NCBI GenBank assembly: GCA_963782465.1 | Contig: CAWAJR010000002.1 | Span: 186,001-250,000, forward strand | DNA length: 64,000 nucleotides | Origin: JAODBJ01 sp963782465 | GTDB lineage: Bacteria; Actinomycetota; Acidimicrobiia; IMCC26256; PALSA-610 | Reading direction: 5' to 3' | Part shown: one piece after another, positions 36,198 to 45,682 of the stretch | How positions within the stretch are numbered: position 1 is the stretch's first letter | Layout of the letters: every line of letters begins with the position of its first letter | Program-made: the position numbers and the translations under genes | The notes under the pieces: model-generated | Databases searched by the model: none | Told to the model about the DNA's origin: nothing | Seen by the model: the letters and a program-made list of their open reading frames with translations, nothing else

Positions 36198-36843
36198 ACA
36201 CGCTCGACGATCTCGAACTCGAACTGCGCAAGCTCCCCGGCGTGCATTCGGCGGGGTTTGACCAACGCGACGACGTGCTCCTGATCCAGTTGCATGCCGG
36301 CCCCGAGCGCGGCGACCAGCCGTTGCCCGTCGCCGCGACCCGGATCGCGGCACGTCATTCCGACCGGCCGGTCGCCGTCGAGGTCGTCCGCTGGCGCGCG
36401 CCGGAGATCCGCGAGGTGCCGGTCGCGCTCCCGGCTCCCCCGGGCGGCACCGTCGGCGGTGAGCACCCGGCCGCGCCCCGGCCGCGCCTGCTGGCCGTGC
36501 TCTCCTTCCCCGACACCGACGAAGTCGAGGTGCACCTGATCCTCGAGGGCCGCCGCACGATCGGGCGGGCGCCCGGCAGCCGCGGCCTGATCGGTGTCGC
36601 CGACGCGACGATCGAAGCACTCACCGGTTTCGGCGCCGATTTCGAGCCCAAGGCACGCTGGGCGCGGCCGCTCGAAGCGAACGGCGACGACGACGCGACG
36701 GTGCTCATCGCGGTCGCGGTCGACGACGACGGCGGCCTTCGTTACGGCCTCGCGGCCGGCGCGACGTCGATCGACGCGACCGCCCCGCGACGCTCGACGC
36801 GGTCAACCGCCGCCTGTCGTACCTCCTCGCCATCGACCTGTAG
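36194..36843 (+). CDS. Hypothetical protein coupled to the GGDEF gene, frameshift near 36786
   Basis: About 216 residues after frame repair. It starts (GTG) NTLDDLELELRKLPGVHSAG, with FDQRDDVLLIQLHAG. Two segments of similar alpha/beta type are separated by a Pro-rich linker (about 80-98), the second starting LLAVLSFPDTDEVEVHLILE. The frame breaks at GCCCCG near 36785; one more C gives ATAPATLDAVNRRLSYLLAI and a TAG at 36841. Without repair the frame would run through the palindrome. No family recognised. The four-base overlap with the cyclase suggests a joint role. Confidence 0.65.
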
Positions 36844-36850
36844 ATCACGG

Positions 36851-36887
36851 GCGTCGATAGCTATCGCTATGCGATAGCTATCGACGC
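36851..36887. repeat. 37-bp perfect palindrome, copy 2
   Basis: Identical to the copy at 28080, loop included. It lies between convergent genes; the GT2 gene on the minus strand ends with CGT CGA TAG inside the right arm. Acts plausibly as a two-way terminator. Confidence 0.85.
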
Positions 36888-37777
36888 ATGCGGATCTCGC
36901 GGATGCCACGCCAGGTCGCGCGGGCGATCCCCCACCGTTCAGCCGACCGCGTGGTCGCGGCCTTCGCCGCGTACCAACCGAGCTGCCCGAACGCCGACAC
37001 CCAGAAGGCACGTTCGCTCAACCTGCCGGTTCCTGCGTGCACCCGCTCCCAGCGGCTCACCAGTTCCACGGTCGTGAGCGCTTCGATGCCCCGCCGTTCG
37101 ACGTCGGACGTGAGGTGCGCGAGGCGCGCCTTCGGGGTGACGACCAGTCGCCACCGTTGGCGGACCCGGTAACTCAGCTGCACGTCTTCGCCGTTGCGGT
37201 TCCGGCCCACCCGTTCGTCGGGCGGTTCGGCTTCGAGCACCGTGCGGCGGTACGACATCGCGCACCCCGGCACCCAGTCGACGTCGACGTCGTGCGCCGG
37301 TTCGGTGTAGATGCGGACGTTGCGCCCCGACGGCAACACGACCCCTTCGCGACGGCTGTCGAGCCCGAGCCATTCGTCGATGCGCCGGTACCGGTGCGGC
37401 GGTTGATCGGTCACGTAGCCGCCGACCCCGCCGATTTCCTCGGTGCCGTCGGCCGCGAACGTCGCGAGGATGCCTTCGATGTAGCCCGGTTCGAGCACGG
37501 TGTCGTCGTCGATGTAGTGGACGATCGGTTCGTGCGTTGCCCGCAACCCGACCAGCCGCTGGTGCACGAGCCCCGGCGTCGACTCGACCCGCTCGATCAC
37601 GTGGCCGTCGGGCCAGCGGTCGCGGAACGCCGCCACGACAGTGGCCGATGCGTCGCCGTCGCTCGAATCGACAATCGTGGTGTGGGTCGGCACCCGGGTT
37701 TGCGTGCGCACCGATGCGAGGCACCGCTCGAGCTCGGCGGGCCGGTTCCGCGTGCAGATGATCAGGTCGTCGGTCAT
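36878..37777 (-). CDS. Glycosyltransferase family 2
   Basis: A 299-residue GT-A enzyme. MTDDLIICTRNRPAELERCL starts the fold. IVHYIDDDTVLEPGYIEGIL holds the DxD metal site. VDWVPGCAMSYRRTVLEAE and GRNRNGEDVQLSYRVRQR contain the GxxM and ED acceptor motifs. It transfers a sugar from an NDP-sugar to an unknown acceptor. It stands alone, divergent from a tRNA gene and convergent with the cyclase operon; its stop is inside the palindrome. Confidence 0.9.
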   Translation of the reverse strand: MTDDLIICTRNRPAELERCLASVRTQTRVPTHTTIVDSSDGDASATVVAAFRDRWPDGHVIERVESTPGLVHQRLVGLRATHEPIVHYIDDDTVLEPGYIEGILATFAADGTEEIGGVGGYVTDQPPHRYRRIDEWLGLDSRREGVVLPSGRNVRIYTEPAHDVDVDWVPGCAMSYRRTVLEAEPPDERVGRNRNGEDVQLSYRVRQRWRLVVTPKARLAHLTSDVERRGIEALTTVELVSRWERVHAGTGRLSERAFWVSAFGQLGWYAAKAATTRSAERWGIARATWRGIREIRMRR

Positions 37778-37829
37778 AAGCGGGCGGGGAATTGTCTCAG
37801 ATGGGCCCGCTGGTACGATCGACCGCCCC

Positions 37830-37901
37830 GCCCCCGTAGCTCAGGGGATAGAGCATCGGCCTCCGGAGCCGTGTGCGCAGGTTCGAATCCTGCCGGGGGC
37901 G
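37830..37901 (+). tRNA. tRNA-Arg (anticodon CCG)
   Basis: Cloverleaf by eye: acceptor GCCCCCG pairs with CGGGGGC, D-arm GCTCAGGGGATAGAGC, anticodon loop CTCCGGA with CCG at 34-36, T-arm GCAGGTTCGAATCCTGC. The top anticodon-stem pair looks mismatched (U-U). CCA is not encoded. Reads CGG, a common codon in this genome. No duplicated 3' end is seen nearby, so no sign of integration. Confidence 0.93.
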
Positions 37902-37933
37902 CAACCACTCGAGCGGAGAGACACCGAGAACGG

Positions 37934-38206
37934 TCACGGCTGCGCTTCGCGTTTCGAGTGGTCGCGGGTGACGCGTGCGAGCAGCTCAGCGTCCTGCGGG
38001 AACTCGGCGGCATGGATGAGTGCGAGCCCCCGGGCACGTTCTCGGGTCCCGCCGATGATGAGGCCGGCGATCTCCACCACTTGGCGGTGACGGCGCGCGG
38101 CTGCTTGGGAGTGCTGTCGCGCCGCTTCGAGATGATGGTGGGCATCAGCCTCGTCGCCGGCGATGCTCGCCAGAACCGCGAGAAGGGCATCATCGATCGG
38201 GTTCAT
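37934..38206 (-). CDS. Small hypothetical helical protein
   Basis: A 90-residue protein, MNPIDDALLAVLASIAGDEA then HHHLEAARQHSQAAARRHRQ, predicted all-helical with His/Arg-rich middle and a charged end. No signal peptide. ATG 38206 is chosen over 38248 as the longer form adds a basic, uncharacteristic leader. Family unknown. It lies between the tRNA and the SARP regulator; third-position GC bias supports it moderately. Confidence 0.5.
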   Translation of the reverse strand: MNPIDDALLAVLASIAGDEADAHHHLEAARQHSQAAARRHRQVVEIAGLIIGGTRERARGLALIHAAEFPQDAELLARVTRDHSKREAQP

Positions 38207-38276
38207 GGTTCGACGGTGCGCTCGAGCGCTTACTCGGCGCTGACCCACGGTTCACCACAACCGATACCGTCACGAC

Positions 38277-41261
38277 GTGCGGATCGGTCTCCTCGGCGGC
38301 CTCGAAGTCCGCGATGCAGACGATCGGGACGTCGCCATCACTGCCGGCAAGCAGCAGGCGCTGCTCGCGCTGCTCGCGATCCACGGCGGCCGGGTCGTTC
38401 CGACGGACCAGGTCGTCGATGCACTGTGGGGCGACGACCCGCCCCCGAGGGTCCGCAACGGTCTGCAAGCACTCGCGTCGAAGCTTCGCAGCGCGCTCGG
38501 TGCGGCTGACCTCGTCGTGATGCGCGGTGGCGGTTACGCACTCGAGCTTCCGGCCGACGCAGTCGACATCCACCGGTACGAGCGCCTGGTGGGCGCCGCT
38601 CGGGCGGCCGCGGATGCCGATCCCGGGCGCGCCGTCGCCCTGTACGCCGAAGCTGACGCGCTGTGGCGCGGCGACGCGCTGGCCGGCTTCACCTACGAAG
38701 AGTTCGCGCAATCGACGATCGGACGGTTGAACGAGCTTCGGCTCGCGGCGACAGAAGAACGCGTCGACCTTGAACTCGACCTCGGAAAGCTCGACGGGCC
38801 GATCGTCGAGCTCGAAGCGCTCGTCGCTGCGCACCCACTGCGTGAGCGCCTCCGCGGGCAGCTCATGGTGGTCCTGTACCGCGCCGGTCGACAGGCGGAC
38901 GCGCTCCGCGTGTTCCAAGAGGGCCGGCGCATCCTGGCCGAGGAGCTCGGGCTCGATCCTGGGCCGGAGCTGCGCCACCTCGAGACCGCGATCCTCTCGC
39001 AGGACAGTTCGCTCGACGCTCCGGCGCCCGGGGGCGTTGACCACTCCAGTCCCACGCGTCGCGCCAAGCTCCCCGAAGCGCTCACTTCGCTCGTCGGCCG
39101 CGACGACGAACTTCGCGAACTCGTACAACTCGCGGCCGATCAGCGGTTCGTCTCACTCGTCGGGCCGGGAGGTGTCGGCAAGACACGACTCGCGTTGGAA
39201 GCGGCGCGCGCCGCCGCCGAGTCACTTGCCGACGGCGGCCGTCTGGTCGAACTCGCGCCCGTGAGCGATCCCGCCGGCGTACGGGCCGCGGTTGCGTCGG
39301 CACTCGACGTGCCGGACGCTCGGACGCTCGCAGATGCGCTCGCCGACCGGGAGATGGTCATCGTTCTCGACAACTGCGAGCATGTGATCGAGGCTGCCGC
39401 GGCAGTGGCCGAGGAACTGCTCCGACAGTGCCCCGGGCTGCGTCTCGTCGCGACGAGTCGTGAGGCGTTGCGGGCCTCGGGCGAGACGGTGTGGCCGGTG
39501 CCACCGCTCGCGCGTGACGATGCGGCGCAGCTCTTCGTCGCCCGCGCCCGGTCGACCGGCGCATCGCTTGATCTCTCGCACGATGCGGAAGAGCTGATCG
39601 CCGACATCTGTGCGCGACTCGACGGCCTCCCGCTCGCCATAGAACTGGCAGCGGCTCGTAGCCGCGCCCTGTCGGTCCATGAGATCGCGTCCCGGTTGAC
39701 GGACCGGTTCCGGCTGCTCACCGGCGGATCGCGTACCGCACTGCCCCGTCAGCAAACCTTGGCTGCCGTCGTCGACTGGAGCTACGACCTGCTGTTCGAT
39801 GCCGAGCAGCGGGTCTTCGAGCGTCTCTCGGTGTTCCCCGGCGGTTGCGATCTGGCCACTGCCGAAGCGACGTGCACAGACGACATGCTCGCCGCGGAGG
39901 ACATTGCCGATCTCGTGCAGGCGCTCGTCGACAAATCACTCGTCATCGCGCGCGCTTCCGGCAGCACGGTGCGTCTCACCCAGCTGCAGACGCTGTCTCA
40001 CTACGGCAAGGAGAAGCTCGCCGCTCGCGGCGACGCCGGGCGAATGCGCCACACAATGGCCGCCCATTTCGCGCAGCTCTGCGCGGAAAGCAAAAACGCC
40101 TTCAGCGGTCCGATGCAGCGCGCGTGGCTACGCGCGGTCACACAGGAGCACGACAACCTGCGTGCCGCCCTCGAGTGGGCGATCGCGAACGAGGATGCCG
40201 AAACGGCCCTGGTGATCGCGGGCGGAGCGAGTTGGTCCCACTGGCTCGCAGGTACGGCGACGGAGGGATCGCGCTGGATCGAGGAGGCATTCGCGTGCGA
40301 CGGCGCAGTGACCGACCAAACGCGCGCGCTGGCGTTGACGGGACGGGGTCTGCTGCGGTTCATCGCCGGTGACATACCAGCGGCCGACGACGACCTGCGC
40401 GAAGCCCTCCAGATCTTTCGCGAATACGACGACGTCGCGGGCCTCACCTTCACCCTGTCGTTCTACGCGGAGACCGCTCGACTCGCCGGGCACGTCGAGC
40501 AGGCGCGCGCCAGGCGCCGCGAAGCGCTCGACATCTATCGCAGCGCACCCGAGGACGCATTCGTGATCGGGGCGCGGGCGTACTCCGAGGCGATTCTGGC
40601 GATGCTGGATGACGACGTCGCCACGGCCGAGAACCACTACCGCCGGGCCGCCGACGGCTTCCGTACCTCTGACCGGCCGGTCATGTTGGCGATGACGCTC
40701 GGCGTGCTGGCCGACTTCGACGAACGCCACGGCCACTACCGTGCCGCCGTCGATGAACTGGCGGAGGCGATCGAGCTCGCCGAACAGGTCGGCATGCGCG
40801 GCTTCGCCGGCTCGCTGTACTCGCGGCTCGCCTGGTCGCTCCTCGAGGACGGCGACGTCGCGCGCGCCGAATGCATGATCGACCGTTCCCTCGATGCGGG
40901 CCGGCGGCTGCGCAGCCCGCACATCCTCTTCCTCGCCCACGCCGGCTCGGCGCTGCTGCACCGAGTCCGCGGCGCCAATGCCGAGGCCGCAATTGCCGCG
41001 AACGATGCCCTCGCCATCCATGAGACCGAGGGCCCCGACCGGTTCCGGAACCGGATCGACCCGGACTTCGAGATCGCCGCGGTGCTCGCGGTGTGCCACA
41101 CGGTGCTGGGTGTGATCGCGATCGAGGACGGCGACGCGACGAGAGGCGCCGAGCACGTCGCCGAAGCCGACCGGCTCCGCTCGCACGCAGGCGCTCCCGT
41201 CCCGAAGTTCCAGGTCGATGACGTCGAACGGGCCCGCGACGCCCTCGCGCCGGCTGAGTAA
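38277..41261 (+). CDS. SARP-family regulator with BTAD, NB-ARC ATPase and TPR domains
   Basis: A 994-residue AfsR-like regulator. The OmpR-type winged helix is at about 1-95 (GGRVVPTDQVVDALWGDD). BTAD spans about 100-245 (YEEFAQSTIGRLNELRLAA). The STAND ATPase starts with LTSLVGRDDELRELVQLA, P-loop SLVGPGGVGKTRLALEAA (about 296-303) and Walker B EMVIVLDNCEHVIEAA. LPRQQTLAAVVDWSYDLLF is the usual winged helix after it. Tetratricopeptide repeats fill the C-terminal third. It probably activates the MMPL gene 83 bases downstream. GTG start at 38277. Confidence 0.93.
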   Translation: MRIGLLGGLEVRDADDRDVAITAGKQQALLALLAIHGGRVVPTDQVVDALWGDDPPPRVRNGLQALASKLRSALGAADLVVMRGGGYALELPADAVDIHRYERLVGAARAAADADPGRAVALYAEADALWRGDALAGFTYEEFAQSTIGRLNELRLAATEERVDLELDLGKLDGPIVELEALVAAHPLRERLRGQLMVVLYRAGRQADALRVFQEGRRILAEELGLDPGPELRHLETAILSQDSSLDAPAPGGVDHSSPTRRAKLPEALTSLVGRDDELRELVQLAADQRFVSLVGPGGVGKTRLALEAARAAAESLADGGRLVELAPVSDPAGVRAAVASALDVPDARTLADALADREMVIVLDNCEHVIEAAAAVAEELLRQCPGLRLVATSREALRASGETVWPVPPLARDDAAQLFVARARSTGASLDLSHDAEELIADICARLDGLPLAIELAAARSRALSVHEIASRLTDRFRLLTGGSRTALPRQQTLAAVVDWSYDLLFDAEQRVFERLSVFPGGCDLATAEATCTDDMLAAEDIADLVQALVDKSLVIARASGSTVRLTQLQTLSHYGKEKLAARGDAGRMRHTMAAHFAQLCAESKNAFSGPMQRAWLRAVTQEHDNLRAALEWAIANEDAETALVIAGGASWSHWLAGTATEGSRWIEEAFACDGAVTDQTRALALTGRGLLRFIAGDIPAADDDLREALQIFREYDDVAGLTFTLSFYAETARLAGHVEQARARRREALDIYRSAPEDAFVIGARAYSEAILAMLDDDVATAENHYRRAADGFRTSDRPVMLAMTLGVLADFDERHGHYRAAVDELAEAIELAEQVGMRGFAGSLYSRLAWSLLEDGDVARAECMIDRSLDAGRRLRSPHILFLAHAGSALLHRVRGANAEAAIAANDALAIHETEGPDRFRNRIDPDFEIAAVLAVCHTVLGVIAIEDGDATRGAEHVAEADRLRSHAGAPVPKFQVDDVERARDALAPAE

Positions 41262-41344
41262 GCGCCGACCAAGCCCCCGGTAAGGGGCCCATCGGATCCT
41301 GCGACCTGTCCGCAACCCGCGGGCGAGATCCGGGAGGAGTTCCG

Positions 41345-43522
41345 ATGAGTGCATTCCTGTACCGCCTCGGCCGCGGCTGTGCCCGGCACCCGTTCCGGGT
41401 GCTCGCGCTCTGGCTCGTGGCTGCTCTCGCCGTCGTCGGCCTCAAGGGCGTTGCCGGCGGTCACTATGACAACAGCATCCGGGTCCCCGGCGTCGAGTCG
41501 CAGCGAGCGGCCGACACCTTGGAAGCACGCTTCCCTGCCCAGAGCGGCAAGACCGCCCGCATCGTGTTCCACACTGCCAACGGCCAGCTCGACGACGCAC
41601 GCCACAAGAACAGCGTCGAACGGGCTCGCGAACGGCTGGCCGCCGGCCACGCCGTCACCGCCGTCACCGACCCGTTTGGCCCGCAGTCCGCGGCCATCAG
41701 CGCCGACGGCCGCACCGCGTACATCGACGTCGCCTACGCCGTCGACAAGTTCACGACGACCCAGCTCCACGATGCCACCGCGGCAGCGTCGATCACCCGT
41801 GCGGCCGGCGTGCGGACCGACTTCACCGGTGAGCTCGCGGAGGTCGCGGACCAGGCTCCGAGCAGCGAGCTCATCGGCATCATCGTCGCGATCATCGTGT
41901 TGCTGTTCGCGTTCGGGTCGGTCGTGGCCATGGGCCTGCCGATCGTCACCGCGCTCATGGGCGTTTTCGTCGGGGCCGCCGGTGTCGGGGTGCTCTCCGC
42001 GTTCATCGACGTTCCCGACTTCTCGCTGATTCTGTGCATGATGGTCGGCCTCGGCGTCGGCATTGACTACGCGTTGTTCGTCGTCACCCGCCACCGCGAG
42101 CACCTTCACGAGGGCATGAGCGTCGCCGACTCCGCGGGTACCGCCAACGCCACCGCCGGTATGTCGGTGCTGTTCGCCGGCTCGACCGTGGTCATCGCCA
42201 TCCTCGGGTTGCACCTCGCCGGCATCCCGGCGATCAGCTCGATGGGGGCGTCGGTCGCGCTCGTCGTCGTGGCCGCGATGATCGCCGCGGTCACCCTGCT
42301 CCCCGGCCTGCTCGGCCTGGCCGGCACGAAGATCGACAAGCTGTCGATCCACCGCAAGACGCGCGCGACGAAGCGCCCGCACGAGACCGTCGCGGGGCGA
42401 TGGGCGCAGCATGTCGGCCGGCACCCCGTCCGGTACGCGATCACCAGCTTCGTTGTGCTCTGCGCGCTGGCGATGCCGGCGCTGCACATGCGCATCGGCA
42501 CGCCCGACGACGGCAACGCCGGCGCCGGGAAGACGCAGCGTGTCGCCTACGACACCCTCGCGGGCGCTTTCGGACGCGGCTTCAACGGTCCCATCCAGGC
42601 CGTCGTCGACATCCCGACTCCCGCCGATCGGCAGGCAGTTGGCCGAGTGCACGACGCCCTGCAGGCTGACCCCGGTGTCGCAGCGGTGACCGTCCCGGTC
42701 TTCAACCCCGCCCACAACGCGGCACTCCTGACCATCGATCCGACCACGGGGCCGCAGGACGAGAAGACCAACGAGCTCGTCCGCCACCTACGCGCCGACG
42801 TGCTTCCCGCAACCGTGGCCGGCACGAACGCGAAGGTCATGCTCACGGGACAGGCGATGGCGGTCGATCTCGCCGACCGGCTCACGAGCCGGCTGCCGAT
42901 CTTCATCCTCGCCGTCGTTGCCATGTCGTTCGTGCTGTTGATGATCGTGTTTCGCTCGGTGCTCGTGGCCTTCAAGGCCGCGGTGATGAACCTGTTGTCG
43001 ATCGCCGCCGCCTACGGAGTGCTCGTCGCCGTCTTCCAGTGGGGATGGGGCAAGCAGCTCATCGGCCTCGAGCACACCGTGCCCGTCAACCCGTTCCTGC
43101 CGCTGATGATGTTCGCGATCCTCTTCGGCCTCTCAATGGACTACGAGGTGTTCCTGCTGTCGCGCGTACGTGAGGAGTACGTCGCCACGGGCGACAGCCA
43201 CCAGTCGGTGGTCACGGGGCTGTCGAGCACGGCGCGGGTCATCACGTCGGCCGCGCTGATCATGATGAGTGTCTTCGGTGCCTTTGTCCTCGGCGACGAC
43301 GTCAACGCCAAGATGTTCGGCATCGGCCTGTCGGTCGCGGTCTTCCTCGACGCCGCGCCGGTCCGCATGGTGCTCGTCCCGGCGACCATGAGCCTGCTCG
43401 GCCGCGCGAACTGGTGGCTGCCGAACTGGCTCGACCGCATCCTTCCCCACCTGGATCTCGAGGGTGCCCGCACCGAGCGACGCGTCGCGAGCGACGCCGA
43501 GCCCCAGCTCGTCGCGGCCTAG
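41345..43522 (+). CDS. MMPL/RND-family lipid exporter
   Basis: A 725-residue membrane protein with about twelve helices in two repeats. Helix 1 is near 18-36. SELIGIIVAIIVLLFAFGSV opens the first bundle and GVGIDYALFVVTRHREHLHE carries the GxGxDYxLF signature. The second repeat has FGLSMDYEVFLLSRVREEYV. MMPL proteins export lipids or hydrophobic compounds using the proton gradient. The start ATG has GGAGGAG five bases upstream. It follows the SARP regulator and converges with the lipoprotein gene. Confidence 0.94.
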   Translation: MSAFLYRLGRGCARHPFRVLALWLVAALAVVGLKGVAGGHYDNSIRVPGVESQRAADTLEARFPAQSGKTARIVFHTANGQLDDARHKNSVERARERLAAGHAVTAVTDPFGPQSAAISADGRTAYIDVAYAVDKFTTTQLHDATAAASITRAAGVRTDFTGELAEVADQAPSSELIGIIVAIIVLLFAFGSVVAMGLPIVTALMGVFVGAAGVGVLSAFIDVPDFSLILCMMVGLGVGIDYALFVVTRHREHLHEGMSVADSAGTANATAGMSVLFAGSTVVIAILGLHLAGIPAISSMGASVALVVVAAMIAAVTLLPGLLGLAGTKIDKLSIHRKTRATKRPHETVAGRWAQHVGRHPVRYAITSFVVLCALAMPALHMRIGTPDDGNAGAGKTQRVAYDTLAGAFGRGFNGPIQAVVDIPTPADRQAVGRVHDALQADPGVAAVTVPVFNPAHNAALLTIDPTTGPQDEKTNELVRHLRADVLPATVAGTNAKVMLTGQAMAVDLADRLTSRLPIFILAVVAMSFVLLMIVFRSVLVAFKAAVMNLLSIAAAYGVLVAVFQWGWGKQLIGLEHTVPVNPFLPLMMFAILFGLSMDYEVFLLSRVREEYVATGDSHQSVVTGLSSTARVITSAALIMMSVFGAFVLGDDVNAKMFGIGLSVAVFLDAAPVRMVLVPATMSLLGRANWWLPNWLDRILPHLDLEGARTERRVASDAEPQLVAA

Positions 43523-43544
43523 TCGAATGCTCCCGTCGCGTCGG

Positions 43545-45069
43545 TTACGTCGGTTGGCAGGATGTCGCCTGTTCGTCGTTGAAGGAGATCGCGCCGGTCT
43601 TCCGCTTGAAGAGGGGGACCGTGAAGTGCGCCGGGTGCGCGCTGCTCACCGTCGAACCTTCCTCGACGAGCAGCGCGCCACCCCGGCACATCCATGCGAC
43701 CTCGAAGCCGGCGGAAGTGACCGCGCTGTTGGCCGACGTCACACTCGTCTTGCCGTGCGACCAGATCGTGCGACCGATGCGGTCGATCTCTCCCGACGCC
43801 AGTTCGGCCCGCGAGAACTCATAGAGCACCGCACCAACGCTGTAACCGTGCGTAGTTACCGGTACCGTCAAACCCGGGAACAGCTTCTTCGCACCTTCGA
43901 TGCTGCAGTTGTTCACGACCTCGTCGAACCCGTCGCTGCTCGTCACGATCCGGTGCGCGACGACGGTGCCTCCTCTGACCCCACTCCTGATGACAAGGCA
44001 CACCGCGCCCACCCACGACTCGGGGCAGAGGGGCTCGTTCTTCGCGGCGAGCACCGCGCCGGTGGCACGCACCGTCGCGGTCGCCACGTAGCCACGCGCG
44101 GTCGTGCCCCGTGGGACCGAATAGGAGGCCGGCCGGCTGAACCCCGGCTCGGAAGCACCACCGTTCGAGCTGCACACGTCGCCTTGCTTCCCGATCGTGA
44201 GCTGCGCCTCGAACGTCAGGGAGCCGGTCTGCGTGGTCCCGCCGGGCAGGTGCTGGGTCATGGAGCCCGACAGATTGAAGGGTTTCGCGTACGGCAACTG
44301 GGCGAGCGGCAACGTCGTGCTGCCGTTGGTCGCCAGGTTCGTGAATTCCGTCGCGTCGGCACCGCTCAACGGGAAGCTGTCGCCGTTCTGGTTCACCGGG
44401 GTAGGGATGCCGTAGTCGTATACCGGGGCCCGCCGGGCCCTCGCACCCCGACTCGGTTCCGCTCACCGACCCCTTCACCCCCGGCGTCCCCGGCTTCGGC
44501 GGGCTGGCGATCGACCACGGGAAGGCCTGGGGCTGTTGCGATTCGAGCGGGTTGGAGTCGAGCGCGACTGCGGTGGTCCAGCTGTAGCCGGCCGGCGTGT
44601 GGAAGCTGCACTGCACGGGCGGCTTGTTCTCGTCGGAACTCCATCCACCCTTTGCGTTCAGCTCCGTGGTGGTCACCGCGCAGAACGACGCGGTTCCACC
44701 CGGCGCGCTCGACTCGCCGTACTGGAGCGTGCTGCTGAGCGTCCACTGGTAGGTGGCCGAGCCGGTCCAGCTCGGGAAGCCCGGTGAGGTCCATGAGTAG
44801 TGGTCGTCGTACCGGCCCTGGTACGAGGTCACGTAGGTGCCGACGACGTTCCACTGCGACGTTCCGCCAACCGCGGGACAAGCGGCGAACGCGGGGCCGG
44901 CCGGGGTGCCGGGGGCGGCGGTGGCGGGAACCGCGGTGCCGGGCGCCCCGCCGGTGCCGGTCGGGTTGGCCACACCCGACGATTTCGGGCCGGAGTTCCC
45001 GCACCCGCACAGCGACACGGCGATCAGCGCCAAGACGGTCAGGAGCGCGGCCCGGTGGGGCTTGTGCAT
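43545..45069 (-). CDS. Secreted lipoprotein of unknown function, frameshift near 44425
   Basis: About 508 residues after frame repair. MHKPHRAALLTVLALIAVSL then CGCGNSG is a lipoprotein signal. A Thr/Pro/Ala linker follows (TGTGGAPGTAVPATAAPGTP), then a Trp/Tyr-rich beta domain (QWNVVGTYVTSYQGRYDDHY) and a second region after the break (LSGADATEFTNLATNGSTTL). One base is extra in the GGCCCCGG near 44425; removing it continues PVYDYGIPTPVNQNGDSFPL. ATG 45069 has GAGG five bases upstream. It lies seven bases after a TetR gene, as one operon. No family recognised. Confidence 0.7.
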
Positions 45070-45076
45070 CGCCACC

Positions 45077-45667
45077 TCATGTTCCGCTACGAGCCGGTCG
45101 TCTCCCGCCGGCCACGACCTTCATTGCATCCGCAGACGCGCGGATGTGCTCCGCCAGCGTCCGTTTGCCGTCATCGTCGGTCCAGGCTTCGAAGGCGTTC
45201 TTGAACACTGCGATTCCTGCGTCCGCAGCCAGGTTCGCCGCGGGATCGTCGACGCCTCGCCGTCGCAGCGCGCCGGCGAGCGCGGAAGCCAGCGTTGCCA
45301 GTTTGACGAGCTCACGTTCTTGGAGCTCGGTGTTCGCGGCGATGACCGCTTGGCGCTCTCGGGAGTACTCACGGCGCTCCTCGAACATCGCCGCGGCGGC
45401 GGCTTGGAGCGCGGCGACGATCGCCTCGATGGGCGCGAGCGAAGCGGGCGCAGCCTCGACCTCGCTCACGAGGAGTTCCTGCAATGGCGCTGCGCCCCAG
45501 AACAGCACTTCACGCTTGTCGGTGAAGTACCGGAAGAAGGTTCGTTCGGTGAGCCCGGCCCGTGCGGCGATCTCCGCAACGGTGGTGCGCTCGAACCCAC
45601 GCTCGCGGTACAGCTCCGTCGCCGCGACGACGAGCCGGCCGCGCGCGTTCGGCGCCCATCGACCCAT
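45077..45667 (-). CDS. TetR-family transcriptional regulator
   Basis: A 196-residue TetR. The DNA-binding part is NARGRLVVAATELYRERGFE then TTVAEIAARAGLTERTFFRY (about 8-50). The C-terminal half is a short ligand domain. It is divergent from an epimerase gene, with a clear inverted repeat in the gap, and is followed by the lipoprotein gene in the same direction. Confidence 0.9.
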   Translation of the reverse strand: MGRWAPNARGRLVVAATELYRERGFERTTVAEIAARAGLTERTFFRYFTDKREVLFWGAAPLQELLVSEVEAAPASLAPIEAIVAALQAAAAAMFEERREYSRERQAVIAANTELQERELVKLATLASALAGALRRRGVDDPAANLAADAGIAVFKNAFEAWTDDDGKRTLAEHIRASADAMKVVAGGRRPARSGT

Positions 45668-45682
45668 ACGTCGAGCCTAGCC

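Noticed and set aside
33396..36620. Very long open frames on both strands over argS (612 and 1049 codons)
   Set aside because: GC-rich antisense and upstream extension artefacts. The argS frame is proven by its HIGH-like and KMSKS-like motifs, and the extension crosses the GGDEF gene.
36083..36877. Reading frame of the GGDEF partner extended through the palindrome
   Set aside because: The last 30 codons lose protein character; adding one C at 36785 restores a natural end at 36843 before the palindrome.
37830..37901. tRNA-Arg as an integration site
   Set aside because: No integrase and no second copy of the tRNA 3' end is seen in the window.
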